Shown here: positions 33,641 to 43,779 of the stretch, in pieces
Layout of the letters: the number at the start of each line of letters is the position of its first letter
Position numbering within the stretch: position 1 is the stretch's first letter
Origin: Leucaena leucocephala
Taxonomy: Eukaryota > Streptophyta > Magnoliopsida > Fabales > Fabaceae
NCBI GenBank assembly: GCA_037074615.1
Contig: CM073563.1
Coordinates: 16,414,501 to 16,478,500 of the forward strand
Length of the DNA stretch: 64,000 nt
Direction: 5' to 3'
Position numbers and translations under genes: made by a program
Notes under the pieces: model-generated
Database searches by the model: none
What the model was told of the DNA's origin: nothing
What the model saw: the letters and a program-made list of their open reading frames with translations, nothing else

Positions 33641-35915
33641 ACAATTGGATCTATTTAATAAAACAAATAAACATACAAACAAGCTCACGAGTTAGAATTT
33701 GAAGCAATCACAAGTCACTATGCCATTTATGTATGCTTAGTTCAAATGTAGCATGCAAGTAGTATAAATATGTATCACCAATGTCTACCTGTGAGCAAAG
33801 GCATTAGCATAGCATGTATTTATCTCAAATGATGGAACTATAATGCATTCGTAATTTTTCAATACCTATGGGTTAATTAGAAAATAACAAGGTCATTCTA
33901 TACTACCCTAATTAAATGTATAATTATGATATATCTACCTGTGGGCAAAGATAAATCATATCTATAATTTAATTACAAATGATATTTTAAATACATATGT
34001 GATTCATGAATGCATGTAACAAATTCAATAAACAAAGATGTTGTAGCTACTCCTCAAAGAATTTCACGCTAACCCCAAATATCATTTATGTGCATTGAAG
34101 ATCCAAATATACACAACTTAATGGAGCAATTAATTCTCTCCTAATTAAATGTACAATCATGAAATATCTACCTCTGGGTAAAGATAAATTATAAATATAT
34201 ATTTAATTATAATTGATATTTTAAATCTATATGTGATTAATTAATGCATGCAACAAAAATAAATAAGGATGATGTGGCTACTCCTCACAAAACTACATGC
34301 TAATCACAAATATCATTAACGTGCATATAAATCTAAATATGCATAACATAATAAAGCATTTAATAAATTAATTTAATCAACAAATGTGACTAAATAATTT
34401 AATTTAAATTCTTCCAATATTTCATGCACCCAAAAAATGTCTAATGAATTAATTTCAACTCAAAAGGTTTTTACAAAAATTAAATAGTTAATTTGATTGC
34501 CAAGGGAGAAATTAATATACAAAAAATAGGCAATTAAATAATATAAAAAAATAAAATTTGTAAATACCTTTTCAAATAAAATCAAAATAATGGATATTTA
34601 AATATTTACAGTACATGTAATAGTAATTAAAATTTTTGTAAAATTAAATTAAATGGCAAAAAAACTAATTTTCTGAAATAAAACCAAATGGTCTCATACA
34701 CGAGAGTCCAAAACAGAGCCCAAAATAATTTCCAAAAACAAAATTGTCCAGGCCAAACACATTTTGTAGAAGCAATAAAAAAAACTGTGTTCAACCTAAA
34801 TATGCGTGGGCCCAATCTATTTTAATAAAAAATAAATTAAACAAATGGTTCAAATGCTGAGACAATCTAGACAATATTTTTCAAAAAAAAAAATTGGCAA
34901 CTCGCCCAAAATGCTATAACCCAGAAAGTTTTTTCTTTATAGAAAAATAAAAATTTGTTTCTCGCGGCCCAACAAGCAACAAAAACAACAATTTGTTTTT
35001 TGAACAGATGGCACATAAAGTAGTTAATAAAAAAAATCACTGTATGGCCCAAAAGCAGCAACCCAGAATGAAAACAGAACAATATTTTTTTCTTTTTGTA
35101 CGTAGCAGTTAATGAAACAGTGCCTTTCAGCTAAGGCTGAAACGCACCATTTCGCCCATCTTCATGTGTTGAGTCAGGTTGATCTAACTCGACTCAGTAA
35201 CCTGATAACCCGAGGTTGCAGGAACCCATGGCTGGCGACCTTGCACCCTAGCAACAGCGACCTTTCTCTCGACTTGCACTGTCACAACAAGATCCACCAA
35301 CCCTCTGGATCTCATTGCCGAGGAGAAGACAAGCTATCAGTTCCATCACTATTTTAGGAGGCGATTCCTAGTGATCTGGGCCTCCTTTTCTAGCATTTCT
35401 AGCAGTGGCATGACCAAAGAACAGCGACGAACACTCCTGTCATCTTAAATCCGTCGAGGATGGGCCAAAACTGGATGGGTATTTTGGATCAAAGGGGAGA
35501 CAGTAAGACTCTCACCTCTCTCTGGCGACTTTTAGGAAGCTATCTCATGGTGATACTCACAGTGACTCGCACCCATCACAGCTACTCATGAACCTATAGT
35601 GGTCATACCTTTACAAAGGACCTTGCTGTCAGTGACCTTCCTAGGGCAATATCTGGTGGTTTTGACAGTAACTCACATGGCGACGCCTCCTTCATTTTCT
35701 CTGGTGAGCTCTTAGGCAATATCATGGTCACAATGATAGTCACAATTTCTAATGACTCTCTTGCTCTCTCTCTCCATCACAGAGAATGAATTGTCAAAAG
35801 ATAAAAAAATAAAATAAAATAAATTATGATATCTAGAGGTCCATATATATTCATCTCATATTGTTACTCGTGAGAACAAAAAATAACAAGCACGACAAAG
35901 GTGATCTCAAACAAA
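33641..35915 (-). mobile_element. Copia-2 leader (between PBS and gag)
   Basis: 2.2 kb of non-coding DNA. From 33780 to 34360 it carries two imperfect direct repeats of about 233 bp (33907 onward and 34140 onward, with a partial third at about 33785), anchored by CCTAATTAAATGTA, ATATCTACCT and AAAGATAAAT. From about 35110 to 35770 it is much richer in GC than its surroundings, with no recognised protein. Long leaders occur in some plant copia elements; a captured host fragment is the alternative. Confidence 0.5.
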
Positions 35916-35929
35916 GCTTTGATACCATA

Positions 35930-36397
35930 TATTAGAATATAAACATCTCAAACACAATATAATCAATCTAGATTATAACATATATAAGTATAAAATATAT
36001 ATGAGATATAGCGGAAGATTTAAAGTTATCTCTCGTTATTAGCTTGATTAATCTGAGAAGAACTTGAAGTTAAATCAGATACTTGTTAATCATAAAACAC
36101 TGTTAGATAAACAACAAGTTATTCCAGCTAGTGTTAGGCACAGTAATGGCAACTAGTGTATTGCAGTCACCAGTAGGGAACCTTCAAGAGTGAGCTGAGA
36201 AACTAAGTTATCGCTCTTGACTCAAAAACTATCATACAATAATTCTCAATTGTTGATTTCCACCATCAGAAAATTAACCTTAAATAAATTGAGTCAATAA
36301 CCTATTTTGGACTAGACCCAATGACTACGGGCCACACTAAAAAATATTTATTAATTATCCTAATCTAAATAGGTTATATTATAATAAATATCTCACA
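35930..36397 (-). repeat. Copia-2 5' LTR (right end)
   Basis: 468 bp, TATTAGAATA...ATATCTCACA. Its end lies about 170 bp upstream of the original ATG of B3 pseudogene 2. Confidence 0.88.
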
Positions 36398-36565
36398 TTT
36401 CTCGCTATCTCTCTCTCTATATATATAAGAGAAACCTCACACTTCTTCTATTCAATTCACAGCTTTTTGACCAGAGAAAAAAAATCATTAAGATGAAGAG
36501 AAACTATAAGGAGATAAACAAGATAATACTTCTAGTATTTGCTGCTTATTATAGAGAATAAGAAG
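36398..36565 (+). other. 5' region of B3 pseudogene 2 downstream of Copia-2
   Basis: Begins with CT and TA microsatellite-like sequence (36398-36425), then aligns with 15720-15859 of B3 pseudogene 1 (TTCAATTCACAGCTT, GGAGATAAACAAGA). Likely old 5' UTR. Confidence 0.5.
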
Positions 36566-37149
36566 ATGCCACCACCAATTGAGAAGATCACAGAAAATTA
36601 AACCGATAAAGAAGAAACAAAGAGGATAAGATTCAAGAAGAAGAAGAAGATAAAGGCAAACAAGCTGTTATGAGGTACGATCAAGAACCTAACGAAGATC
36701 ATTTATCCTCTGAACCTCCATGGAAGACGGACAAGATTCTTCATAATATCAAAGGTTGTGATATCAAAAAGCTGATAGAAAAGAAGCTTTTTTACAATGA
36801 AACGAGTTCAAAATGTCGCTTCTTAATTTCAGAAAACGATATCTTGGAGGAAGGTAAATATGTTCTTACAGCTCAAGAGGTTGAGCATTTTGAGAAGACT
36901 CCAGCAGATAAAAATAAACCTCAATCTATTGAAGTGTTGATGTTGGATACAAATCTCGTAAAATCACCCATGCTTCTGAAAAAGTGGTGTAAGTGCCAAC
37001 AAGATTGACCAGTTTATAATCTACATGAAAGTTGTCACAATATTGTGCTATGTAATAATCTCAAGGTGGGTGATAAGGTGCAATTATGGTTGTTTAGGAT
37101 GCCTGAAGATGAACTTGGATTTGCATTGGACAAGGTTACTGATCCATAA
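36566..37149 (+). pseudogene. B3 (DUF313-type) pseudogene 2
   Basis: The better preserved B3 copy. The original ATG-CCA-CCA-CCA is at 36566 with TAA soon after (36599), then a frameshift. From 36670 (ATG) the frame gives MRYDQEPNEDHLSSEP, IKGCDIKKLIEKKLF, a Lys/Glu-rich middle, and DTNLVKSPMLLKKWCKCQQD, ending in TGA at 37006-37008. The same frame continues past the TGA with the last B3 strands (NLKVGDKVQLWLFRM, LGFALDKV) to TAA at 37147-37149. Only three lesions separate it from an open gene. The family consists of small nuclear plant B3 proteins of mostly unknown targets. A truncated product from ATG 36670 (112 aa) would lack the final B3 strands. Confidence 0.72.
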
Positions 37150-37461
37150 GATTATATTCATCATCTTTCACAAGTTGGATTTATGTGTTTTCTGTTTTGT
37201 TTGTTTTCTTTTAATTCTAAGGGTTTCATTTCATAACTGTAAAGAACTCCTAAGATCTTTGAAAATAATACATTTGGAGCTGAGAAGAAGGTGGAGAAAG
37301 TAATGGTTTCAAGCTCAATGATGATCGATTTGGATTTACAGATTTTATAGATTGCAGTTAAGTTTGATTGTTAATTATGACGTTTTGATTTCTTAATTGT
37401 AAGAACTATTCTTAGATCTAATTTGAATATATTACATTTGAATTATTTATATCTGCGATTA
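37150..37461. other. 3' flank of B3 pseudogene 2, before the SINE
   Basis: Non-coding, aligns with 16597-16910 downstream of B3 pseudogene 1 (TTTTGATTTCTTAATTGTA shared). Confidence 0.5.
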
Positions 37462-37732
37462 CCCATTGTCCGTAGGTTCAACCAGTAAAGGCGTGAAACA
37501 TACGATTATTTGGAGCGTGTTCAATCTCTGGGGAGTACCACTTTGTTATTATTCCAGTTGTGGTGCTTGGGGAGACAACCTAGCTTTTGGGTTCATAGGT
37601 TTACGCTTGAAGGTAATAGACGGCTCGCTCTATCCGACATTGATATCGCCTAAGAGGAAAAGAGACTTCACCTTACTTTTGGATCGTAAGGGAGTCTAAC
37701 CCATTTCTAAAAATTTTTGTACAAAAAAAAAA
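37462..37732 (+). mobile_element. tRNA-derived SINE
   Basis: 271 bp, richer in GC than the surroundings. It has a box A-like CCAGTAAAGGCGT (37482-37494) and box B-like GTGTTCAATCTCT (37517-37529) with a spacing of about 35 bp, as in RNA polymerase III promoters of tRNA-derived SINEs, and ends in ACAAAAAAAAA. Flanks TTATATCTGCGATTA (37447-37461) and TTACATCTGTGATTA (37733-37747) form a 15-bp TSD, 13 of 15 identical. B3 pseudogene 1 has the empty site at about 16905. The 77-codon open frame inside is not a gene. Confidence 0.78.
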
Positions 37733-37747
37733 TTACATCTGTGATTA

Positions 37748-37904
37748 TAAGTCTCTTTTCTCTTTGCCCTTTCTTTTTTTTTTATTTGATTCTTTGCATG
37801 TTTATTAAATAAAATGAGATTGAGGTTTAGATATTTTATCGACCTCATTAGTTTATTACTCTATTTAGATATTATTTTCAATGAGCGAGGGTCTTAATAT
37901 TATA
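37748..37904. other. 3' flank of B3 pseudogene 2, after the SINE
   Basis: Non-coding, continues the alignment with 16920-17085 of copy 1 (AAGTCTC, CTTTTCTCTTTGCCC-like pyrimidine run, ATGAGATTGAGG). Confidence 0.5.
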
Positions 37905-38470
37905 GTTATGTATAAATAATTTCAATGGTAACAATGGAAAATTATTAATATAAAAAATAAAACTCTCTTTTTGTTTTTCATCTTACCCAAAGTTTGATCA
38001 AAAGATTGTAAAAAGTTTAATTTTGTATTCATTTTCATTATAAGCATAAAATAGGATATAAGAAGCAATCAAACTTAAACATAAAATCAAATAATCTTTC
38101 ATGAATAATTATATAAAAATATCTCAAGAAAAAAAAATTACAAATCAGAAATTTTCCCCTTGAAACCCCATGAAGAACTTTCTTTTTTCTTTTTGTTTAA
38201 TTATCACGTTGGTGTAGTTCAAATTTGTGAAGCGACAGAACCAAAATAGAATATGGTTTTATCTTCAATTCAGAAAAATAAGAAGAAAAATAAATTACTT
38301 GTGTTTATATTTCAGCACTTTACTCTTGTGCATTTCAAGTTGACTATGGGGGAACTAAGAATATCAAAATGTTAAAGATTGAATGACATCATAAAGGAGA
38401 TTATCAATTTCTAATCATTTCATAACTAAATAAATGAGTCAAAGAAGATCTGCATAGCGAAAACTGTAAC
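37905..38470 (+). repeat. Downstream flank module, copy D3
   Basis: Aligns with D1 (2075-2640) over its length, including AAAGTTTGATCAAAAGATTG and GGGGGAACTAAGAATATCA. It is the most complete copy that still follows a B3 gene body. Confidence 0.65.
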
Positions 38471-39218
38471 CAGTGATATTAATTGAAAATTTAGCAGACA
38501 AATATAATTGGACAACTAGAAGCAGGAACTAGTTCAAACTTCTCATAGGGCAAATGATCATAATCTACTTTCAGCTCAACTCAGTTTGAAAAAGTAAAGA
38601 GCCGTTTGTTCCTTTCTGATCGAATTATTTGGATCCAGAGCGATAAATTAATTCTTAAAGCTTTCAAGCAAATGAAGATCGAATGGCAAACAAATCAAGC
38701 ATGTTCTTTCTGAAACAGTGCATAACACTCTGCTTTTATCCTTGCATGTGATCAGCAACTCCACCTGAGTAATCTGCTTTACCTGCCCTTTCTCATTATG
38801 CATTTTGTGTTTCAGGAACCTAACTGAGATGGGTTTTATGAACGCAGTCATATTAGTTGGTAACCTCAGAGACAGGAGAAGTTCCTTTTGATGAAAGAGA
38901 AACCGAGAAAGTTACTTCCACATAACATGCAATCTTAGCTCTGCAAGATGTGTTCATAACTGTCACGCATCTGTCGGTTCAAAGAATCTAAGTAGTAAAT
39001 GGAGAAAATGAAGTATGCCCAGGTCATTATACATAGATAGACATGAAATCTCTTGTTTCATGACCGAATCTCCTTACCATTTTTCCAATTACTTCGGATC
39101 AAAGTGATTTGGAACAGTGACTTCTGTGGGTCTAAATAGATCGAGAACTCTAAGATGCAAAAGCTATTTTAGTGTAAATGAAAATAATTTTGTCCAAGAT
39201 TTTCAATATGAGTAACTC
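38471..39218. other. 3' flank of the PPR gene
   Basis: Between the duplicated flank module and the PPR stop codon. It should include the PPR 3' UTR on the minus strand. A 67-codon minus-strand frame at 38648-38851 matches nothing I know and is probably chance. Confidence 0.4.
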
Positions 39219-41072
39219 TCATGTGACTTCTATCATGCTATAGCCGCGGAGTTTATCCAGTCCTTTATCCTTTATCATCCCTCTTAGAATTTCTACTTCT
39301 CTCCATCTTCCTAGTCCAGCATAAATGTTAGATAGGATCACAAGTGGAGTTGGGTTTTCTGGTTCCAACTCTAGGAGTTTCATGGCTATTTCTTTTCCAA
39401 TATTGCAATTTAAGTAAGATCTACATGCTCCAAGTAAAGAAGCATATACAGATGAAGGTGGCTTGACTAGTTCTTCCACTAGGTCTTGAGCTTCATCCAA
39501 CCGGCCACACCGACCCAGAAGGTCAACTATACAACCAAAGTGCTCTGGCTTTGGGTGCAAGTCATAATCTCTTCTCATCATTCTGAAAATCTGCAAACCT
39601 CTGTCAATCTCTCCAGTGTGGCTGCAAGCAGATAGAACACTAACAAATGTTTCAGCATTTGGTTGAACCATTCGTTCCTTCATTTCTTCAAAGATTTCAA
39701 AGGCGGACTCATTATCTCCATTTCTCCCATACCCACTTATCATTGCATTCCAAAATGCAGGGTCATTTGGCTTTGTATCGAATTGATCGAAAATTTGCCG
39801 TGCCCAAGAAGAATGCCCACATTTCATGTACATGTCAATAAGTGCAGTTACCAAAAATTCATCCTCATTAATATCAATTCTGAGAGCAAGTCCATGGACC
39901 TCTTTTCCATGTCTCAAAGCAGATAAATCTGAACATGCTGATAAAAGACTGGTGAGAATTTTCAAACTTGGAGGCACGCCGGCTAGCATCATCTTCCTGA
40001 ACCACATAAGAGCTTCCACACTCTTCCCTTGTTGTGCAAACCCACTGATCATGGAGTTCCAAGTTGCTGAATCAAGATGCATTCCTTCAAATTCAAGCAG
40101 TTGAAATAGTTCAAGAGCTTTCTCAAACTGTGCATTTAACATCATTCCAGAAATCATCGTGTTCCATGTTACTAAATTCTTATCCCTTTCAAGTGTGTTG
40201 AAGACATCAAATGCTGAGTGCCAACAACCGCACTTGGAATACATGTCCACAAGTGCAGTCACTACCATAACCTCAATCCCTGCTACAACTTTTGTAATGA
40301 ATCCATGAACTTGGCTGCCAAAATGAACATCCAAGAGACTGGTAGAAGCAGAAAGAACAGAAACCAACGTGACATAATTGGGTTTATCATCAGAACATAC
40401 CATCATATCCTTAAACACGTCCACTACCAAACGTGGAACCCCATTCTGCAATAGCCCCGTGATAAAAGCATTGTAGCTCACAACATTCTTGTTCACCAAT
40501 CCTCCATATACTGTACTCGCAGAATTTAACTCTTCATAATTCGAATACATAGAAATAAGCGACGTGGCAACGTAAGTATCTGATTCAACTCCCAATTTCA
40601 CCGCCCAGCAATGTACCAGCTCGCCATTCTTGACCCCATCACAGGCAGACAATAAACTAGCTAGAGTAACAGAATTGGGTCTTAAATTGCTAATTCCGAT
40701 TATCTTGAATACTCTGAAAGCTTCTCTACGATATCCATTTAGTGAAAAACCAGAAACCACCGCATTCAAAGAAGCCATATTTCTGTGAGGCATATCGTCG
40801 AACACCATGAGGGCATCAATGAGATGATGGAGTTTCATGTACATGGCTGTGAGAGCTGTTGAAGCGTAAGTATCAGCTTGAAAACCGAATTTGATGATAT
40901 TGGTATGCAGAATTTGACCCAGCGAAGGAGATTTGAGCATGGAACATGCTTTGAGGAGAGGAGGGAAAATGAAACTGTGAGGAGAGATGGAAGCAGAGTG
41001 TTTTTGCGAATAGAGATGAAGAGCTTCTCCGTATAAGCCATGTGATACAAGTTTTGCAATGTCGCGCTTCAT
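39219..41072 (-). CDS. PLS-class pentatricopeptide repeat protein, E subgroup (At2g02750-like)
   Basis: An intact, intronless 617-codon gene. It consists of about 14-15 PPR motifs of P, L and S types in the repeating order of plant PLS proteins, for example LVTWNTMISGMMLNAQFEKA, ATWNSMISGFAQQGKSVEA and AFWNAMISGYGRNGDNESA. It closes with an E-type C-terminus (SSVYASLLGACRSY ... ELEPENPTPLVILSNIYAGLGRW) and stops after GYSMIEVT with no DYW deaminase domain. Such proteins bind organelle RNA base by base, one motif per base, and E-subgroup members typically act in C-to-U editing with a partner that supplies the DYW domain. From memory it resembles Arabidopsis At2g02750 along its whole length. 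The ATG at 41070-41072 is supported by an in-frame TAA eight codons upstream (41094-41096). No clear N-terminal targeting peptide is visible before the first repeat (MKRDIAKLVSHGLYGEALH), so import needs checking. Confidence 0.93.
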   Translation of the reverse strand: MKRDIAKLVSHGLYGEALHLYSQKHSASISPHSFIFPPLLKACSMLKSPSLGQILHTNIIKFGFQADTYASTALTAMYMKLHHLIDALMVFDDMPHRNMASLNAVVSGFSLNGYRREAFRVFKIIGISNLRPNSVTLASLLSACDGVKNGELVHCWAVKLGVESDTYVATSLISMYSNYEELNSASTVYGGLVNKNVVSYNAFITGLLQNGVPRLVVDVFKDMMVCSDDKPNYVTLVSVLSASTSLLDVHFGSQVHGFITKVVAGIEVMVVTALVDMYSKCGCWHSAFDVFNTLERDKNLVTWNTMISGMMLNAQFEKALELFQLLEFEGMHLDSATWNSMISGFAQQGKSVEALMWFRKMMLAGVPPSLKILTSLLSACSDLSALRHGKEVHGLALRIDINEDEFLVTALIDMYMKCGHSSWARQIFDQFDTKPNDPAFWNAMISGYGRNGDNESAFEIFEEMKERMVQPNAETFVSVLSACSHTGEIDRGLQIFRMMRRDYDLHPKPEHFGCIVDLLGRCGRLDEAQDLVEELVKPPSSVYASLLGACRSYLNCNIGKEIAMKLLELEPENPTPLVILSNIYAGLGRWREVEILRGMIKDKGLDKLRGYSMIEVT

Positions 41073-41654
41073 GGAATGACCGAGAAAGCGACATTACTCC
41101 TTTGCCAGTTTCATCCTTCATAGTCTCTCACAGACCTCTACTGGGAGGGGAGCTTGCATCGCTTGGAAGTTGGAATTGAGAGGGAGAGTTCGAATTCTGA
41201 TATCAACATTAAAATTAAAATATTATAGGTATAAAAAGCCCTTTTATACAAAATTTTAATATATTGATTTCATTTTATAAAATAACTTTTAACTCTAATA
41301 TCAAATTATAATATTTTTATGTTAATTATTATTATTTTTTAAAAAATAAATTTATTAGTGATTAATCTCAATTAAAATACTGAATAAATTAAAAAAATTA
41401 TTATTTTAGCATTTGTGAATGTTTTAAAATTAGCATTTTTTTATTAGTGAAATTAATACTATTAAAGTTATAATACAATTTTTTTTATAAAATTAATTAA
41501 ATGAAATAAAAATTTGTGTATAATTAAAAGAAAAAATGTGCACTTTTGTCTAAATTTGTTTAACTCATTATATAATTTTTACATTTATCATTAAAGGATT
41601 GTTAATGTTATATTAAAAATTTATTTTCATTAAAAATAATAGAAAAAGTAGGTG
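41073..41654. other. 5' flank of the PPR gene and AT-rich spacer
   Basis: The first 120 bp should hold the PPR promoter and 5' UTR (minus strand). No clear TATA box was assigned. The rest is featureless AT-rich DNA. Confidence 0.4.
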
Positions 41655-42337
41655 TGAGTAAAATACCCGTAACCCATACACCCGCCTATAATACGGTATC
41701 ATTTTACCCGTTTTAACCTGCCCAAAATAGACACATAACATGCGAGTTTAAATGTGTTCAAACAGTAAAATATATGGGTGGGCTATAGGCTGACCATTGG
41801 CCAGCCCGTAACCCAACCATATATTCTTTTTATTAATTTATTATATTATATTTATTTAAATTTATTTTTATTATATATTAATATACTTTTTTAAATTTGT
41901 TTATTAGAGGTAGAGGCTGTTCCGTTTATAACTATCATAAATACATATAATGTATATGATATATAATCATAATCCAATTGAATAATTAAAATTATGAATA
42001 ATTATATTATATGAACATTATGGACTATATAGTTATAAATTTATAGTTATTATTATAGTGTTTTATTTTCTAATTTTAAAATAAACAATAATATCATGTG
42101 TGTACTATTGTTATTTTATTTTCATTATTATTAAAATTTTAAATAGATTTAAATAAAAAATATTTTTATCTTTGATAAATGGGCTACCCATGACAATTGA
42201 AGTTCAAACGGATTTAACCCAACCCATTTAAAACGGATTTAAACGTGCTGGGAGCCTGTGCCTAAAAAATAATAAATGAGCAGGATATGGGCTTACTATC
42301 AGGCTAGTTTACCCCGCCCATTGTTGAGCCCTAAGAA
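41655..42337. mobile_element. Probable non-autonomous DNA transposon (hAT/MITE-like)
   Basis: An AT-rich core is bounded by two GC-rich ends with related motifs: ACCCGTAACCCATACACCCG on the left, and GGCTAGTTTACCCCGCCCAT plus TTGTTGAGCCCTAAG on the right. The right end reads CTTAGGGCTCAACAATGGGC in reverse, a terminus style I know from plant hAT-related MITEs. The TIR match is weak and no TSD was found. Confidence 0.35.
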
Positions 42338-42574
42338 AAAGTAACTACTTCAAATTTAGTTGGACATGTTTTTTCAGCGTTACATTGATTAAGAAAAATT
42401 ATTATTTAAATTTATAAATAATATAGCTTGATATAAATTTAGGGTTGGTTGGTAATAAATTTTCGATGGAAAAATTAAAATTAAGTCTCATAATTACAAT
42501 TACGTTTCCTAAATTTAATATATTTATTAATCTGAAATCATGAAATGAAAGACTTGTGGGTAATTTCATATATA
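42338..42574. other. AT-rich spacer
   Basis: Nothing recognised. Confidence 0.3.
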
Positions 42575-43085
42575 TGATCTTTGATAAGAGTTTGTAAAAA
42601 GATTTATGAAAAGAAAAAAAAATTTGAACACCTTGAAAATGATTTTTGAAAAAAAGTTTATAAAAAATAATTTAAAATAAATAAGTATTTAGATAATTAT
42701 TATCAGAATAATTTTTATAATTAAAAAATTATTAAAAATTGTATGATTTTATTAATAATAAAAGAGATGAGAGAGAAAGTAGAGAAGAGAGTAGGAATAG
42801 ATAAGAGAGGATAGAGAAGAGTGAGGAGTGAGGAGAGAGGAGAGTGTAGAAAAGATATATGAGAAATGAAAGATAGTAAAAAAAAATAAGGGTAAAATAA
42901 TAATTTAGTAATCCATAAGCTCTTTTACTATTTTAGAAATTAATTTTAGTAGGTTATCTAAAATCTTAATTTTAAACTATAATTTAATCTAAAAAACTTT
43001 TTAAATAAATATAATTATTTATTTTTAAAAAAATAACTAAAATTTAAATACAAATTTTTTTTAAAATTTTAATTTAGATACTTTC
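42575..43085. mobile_element. MITE-like element, copy 1, with purine-rich internal array
   Basis: Aligns with 43780-44340 in the same orientation. Shared order: GAGTTTGTAAAAAG-type start, ATAAGTATTTAGATAATTAT, a GAGA/GAGGAG purine array of about 130 bp, then AATCCATAAGCTCTTTTACTA. Termini and TSD are poorly kept in this copy. Confidence 0.5.
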
Positions 43086-43779
43086 TAAACACATATAAAT
43101 ATAAAATGATCAACTTATTCATTTTCATCAGCTTTAACTTACCACCCTAAATTGGCGTGGAAACTGCCAGCTCTAAAGCCGAGGGTCAGAAGTTATTATT
43201 AAATTATTATTTAATATTTCAATAGTAATTTATTAAAATATTATCGTATTTAATATTTTATTTAACTTATGAGAAAATTACAATTAACAATATTTATTAT
43301 AAATAACCATATAATTTGTAGTTATTTAGAAGGACTAAATAAAAAAAACAAAAATTTATAATTATTAAATTGATCCTTACTAAACTCTTCTTATTTTCTC
43401 CCCCATTTTATTTTTAAAATGAAATATCTGGTACATTCTACTTTAAAACTAATATGAAATATAATTTCTACCAAAATTAATACTGCTGAAATCATCCCTT
43501 TCGAATAAAAAATATAATAGAAATTATTTAGATTTTAATAAACTATATTAACATTATATAGTTTTTTTTCTTTTTAAAACTCACAAGCTTATTATAAAAT
43601 AAAAATAATTTAGACAAACTTCTTTTGAATGGTTTAAAGCTGTGAATGTTTTTAATTTTATAAATATGTATAACATTTCTTTAACATATATAATAAATTA
43701 TGAAAGATCTTAAATTTTCTTAAAGCTTGTGTCAATTTTATAAATAAAATCATAATTTTGATAAAATTGAACAATATTT
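43086..43779. other. AT-rich spacer
   Basis: Nothing recognised. Confidence 0.3.

Larger units (their letters stand above)
28985..36397 (-). mobile_element. Copia-2: old full-length LTR retrotransposon, degenerate
   Basis: A 7413-bp Ty1/copia element on the minus strand. LTRs are at 28985-29460 (476 bp) and 35930-36397 (468 bp), a PBS-like TGGTATCAAAGC at 35916-35927 and a polypurine tract at 29461-29472. Gag, protease, integrase, RT and RNase H remnants appear in copia order, with many stops and frameshifts. A 2.2-kb leader separates PBS and gag. LTRs differ at roughly one site in ten by eye, so it is clearly older than Copia-1. No clean TSD (TCTTT versus TTTCT). The outer TG of the right LTR has mutated to TA. 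Confidence 0.88.

Noticed and set aside
28985..36397. Clean TSD for Copia-2
   Set aside because: Flanks TCTTT and TTTCT do not match; I report the element without a TSD.
37466..37699. 77-codon ORF as a gene
   Set aside because: It lies entirely within the SINE defined by TSD, A-rich tail and box A/B; the frame is incidental.
37462..37732. Insertion of organelle DNA, suggested by higher GC content
   Set aside because: The tail, TSD and Pol III-type boxes explain it better as a SINE.
38648..38851. Small gene downstream of the PPR gene
   Set aside because: 67 codons with no recognisable motif and likely within the PPR 3' UTR; not supported.
39647..40454. Plus-strand ORFs opposite the PPR gene
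   Set aside because: They are antisense shadows of an intact, repeat-structured minus-strand CDS.
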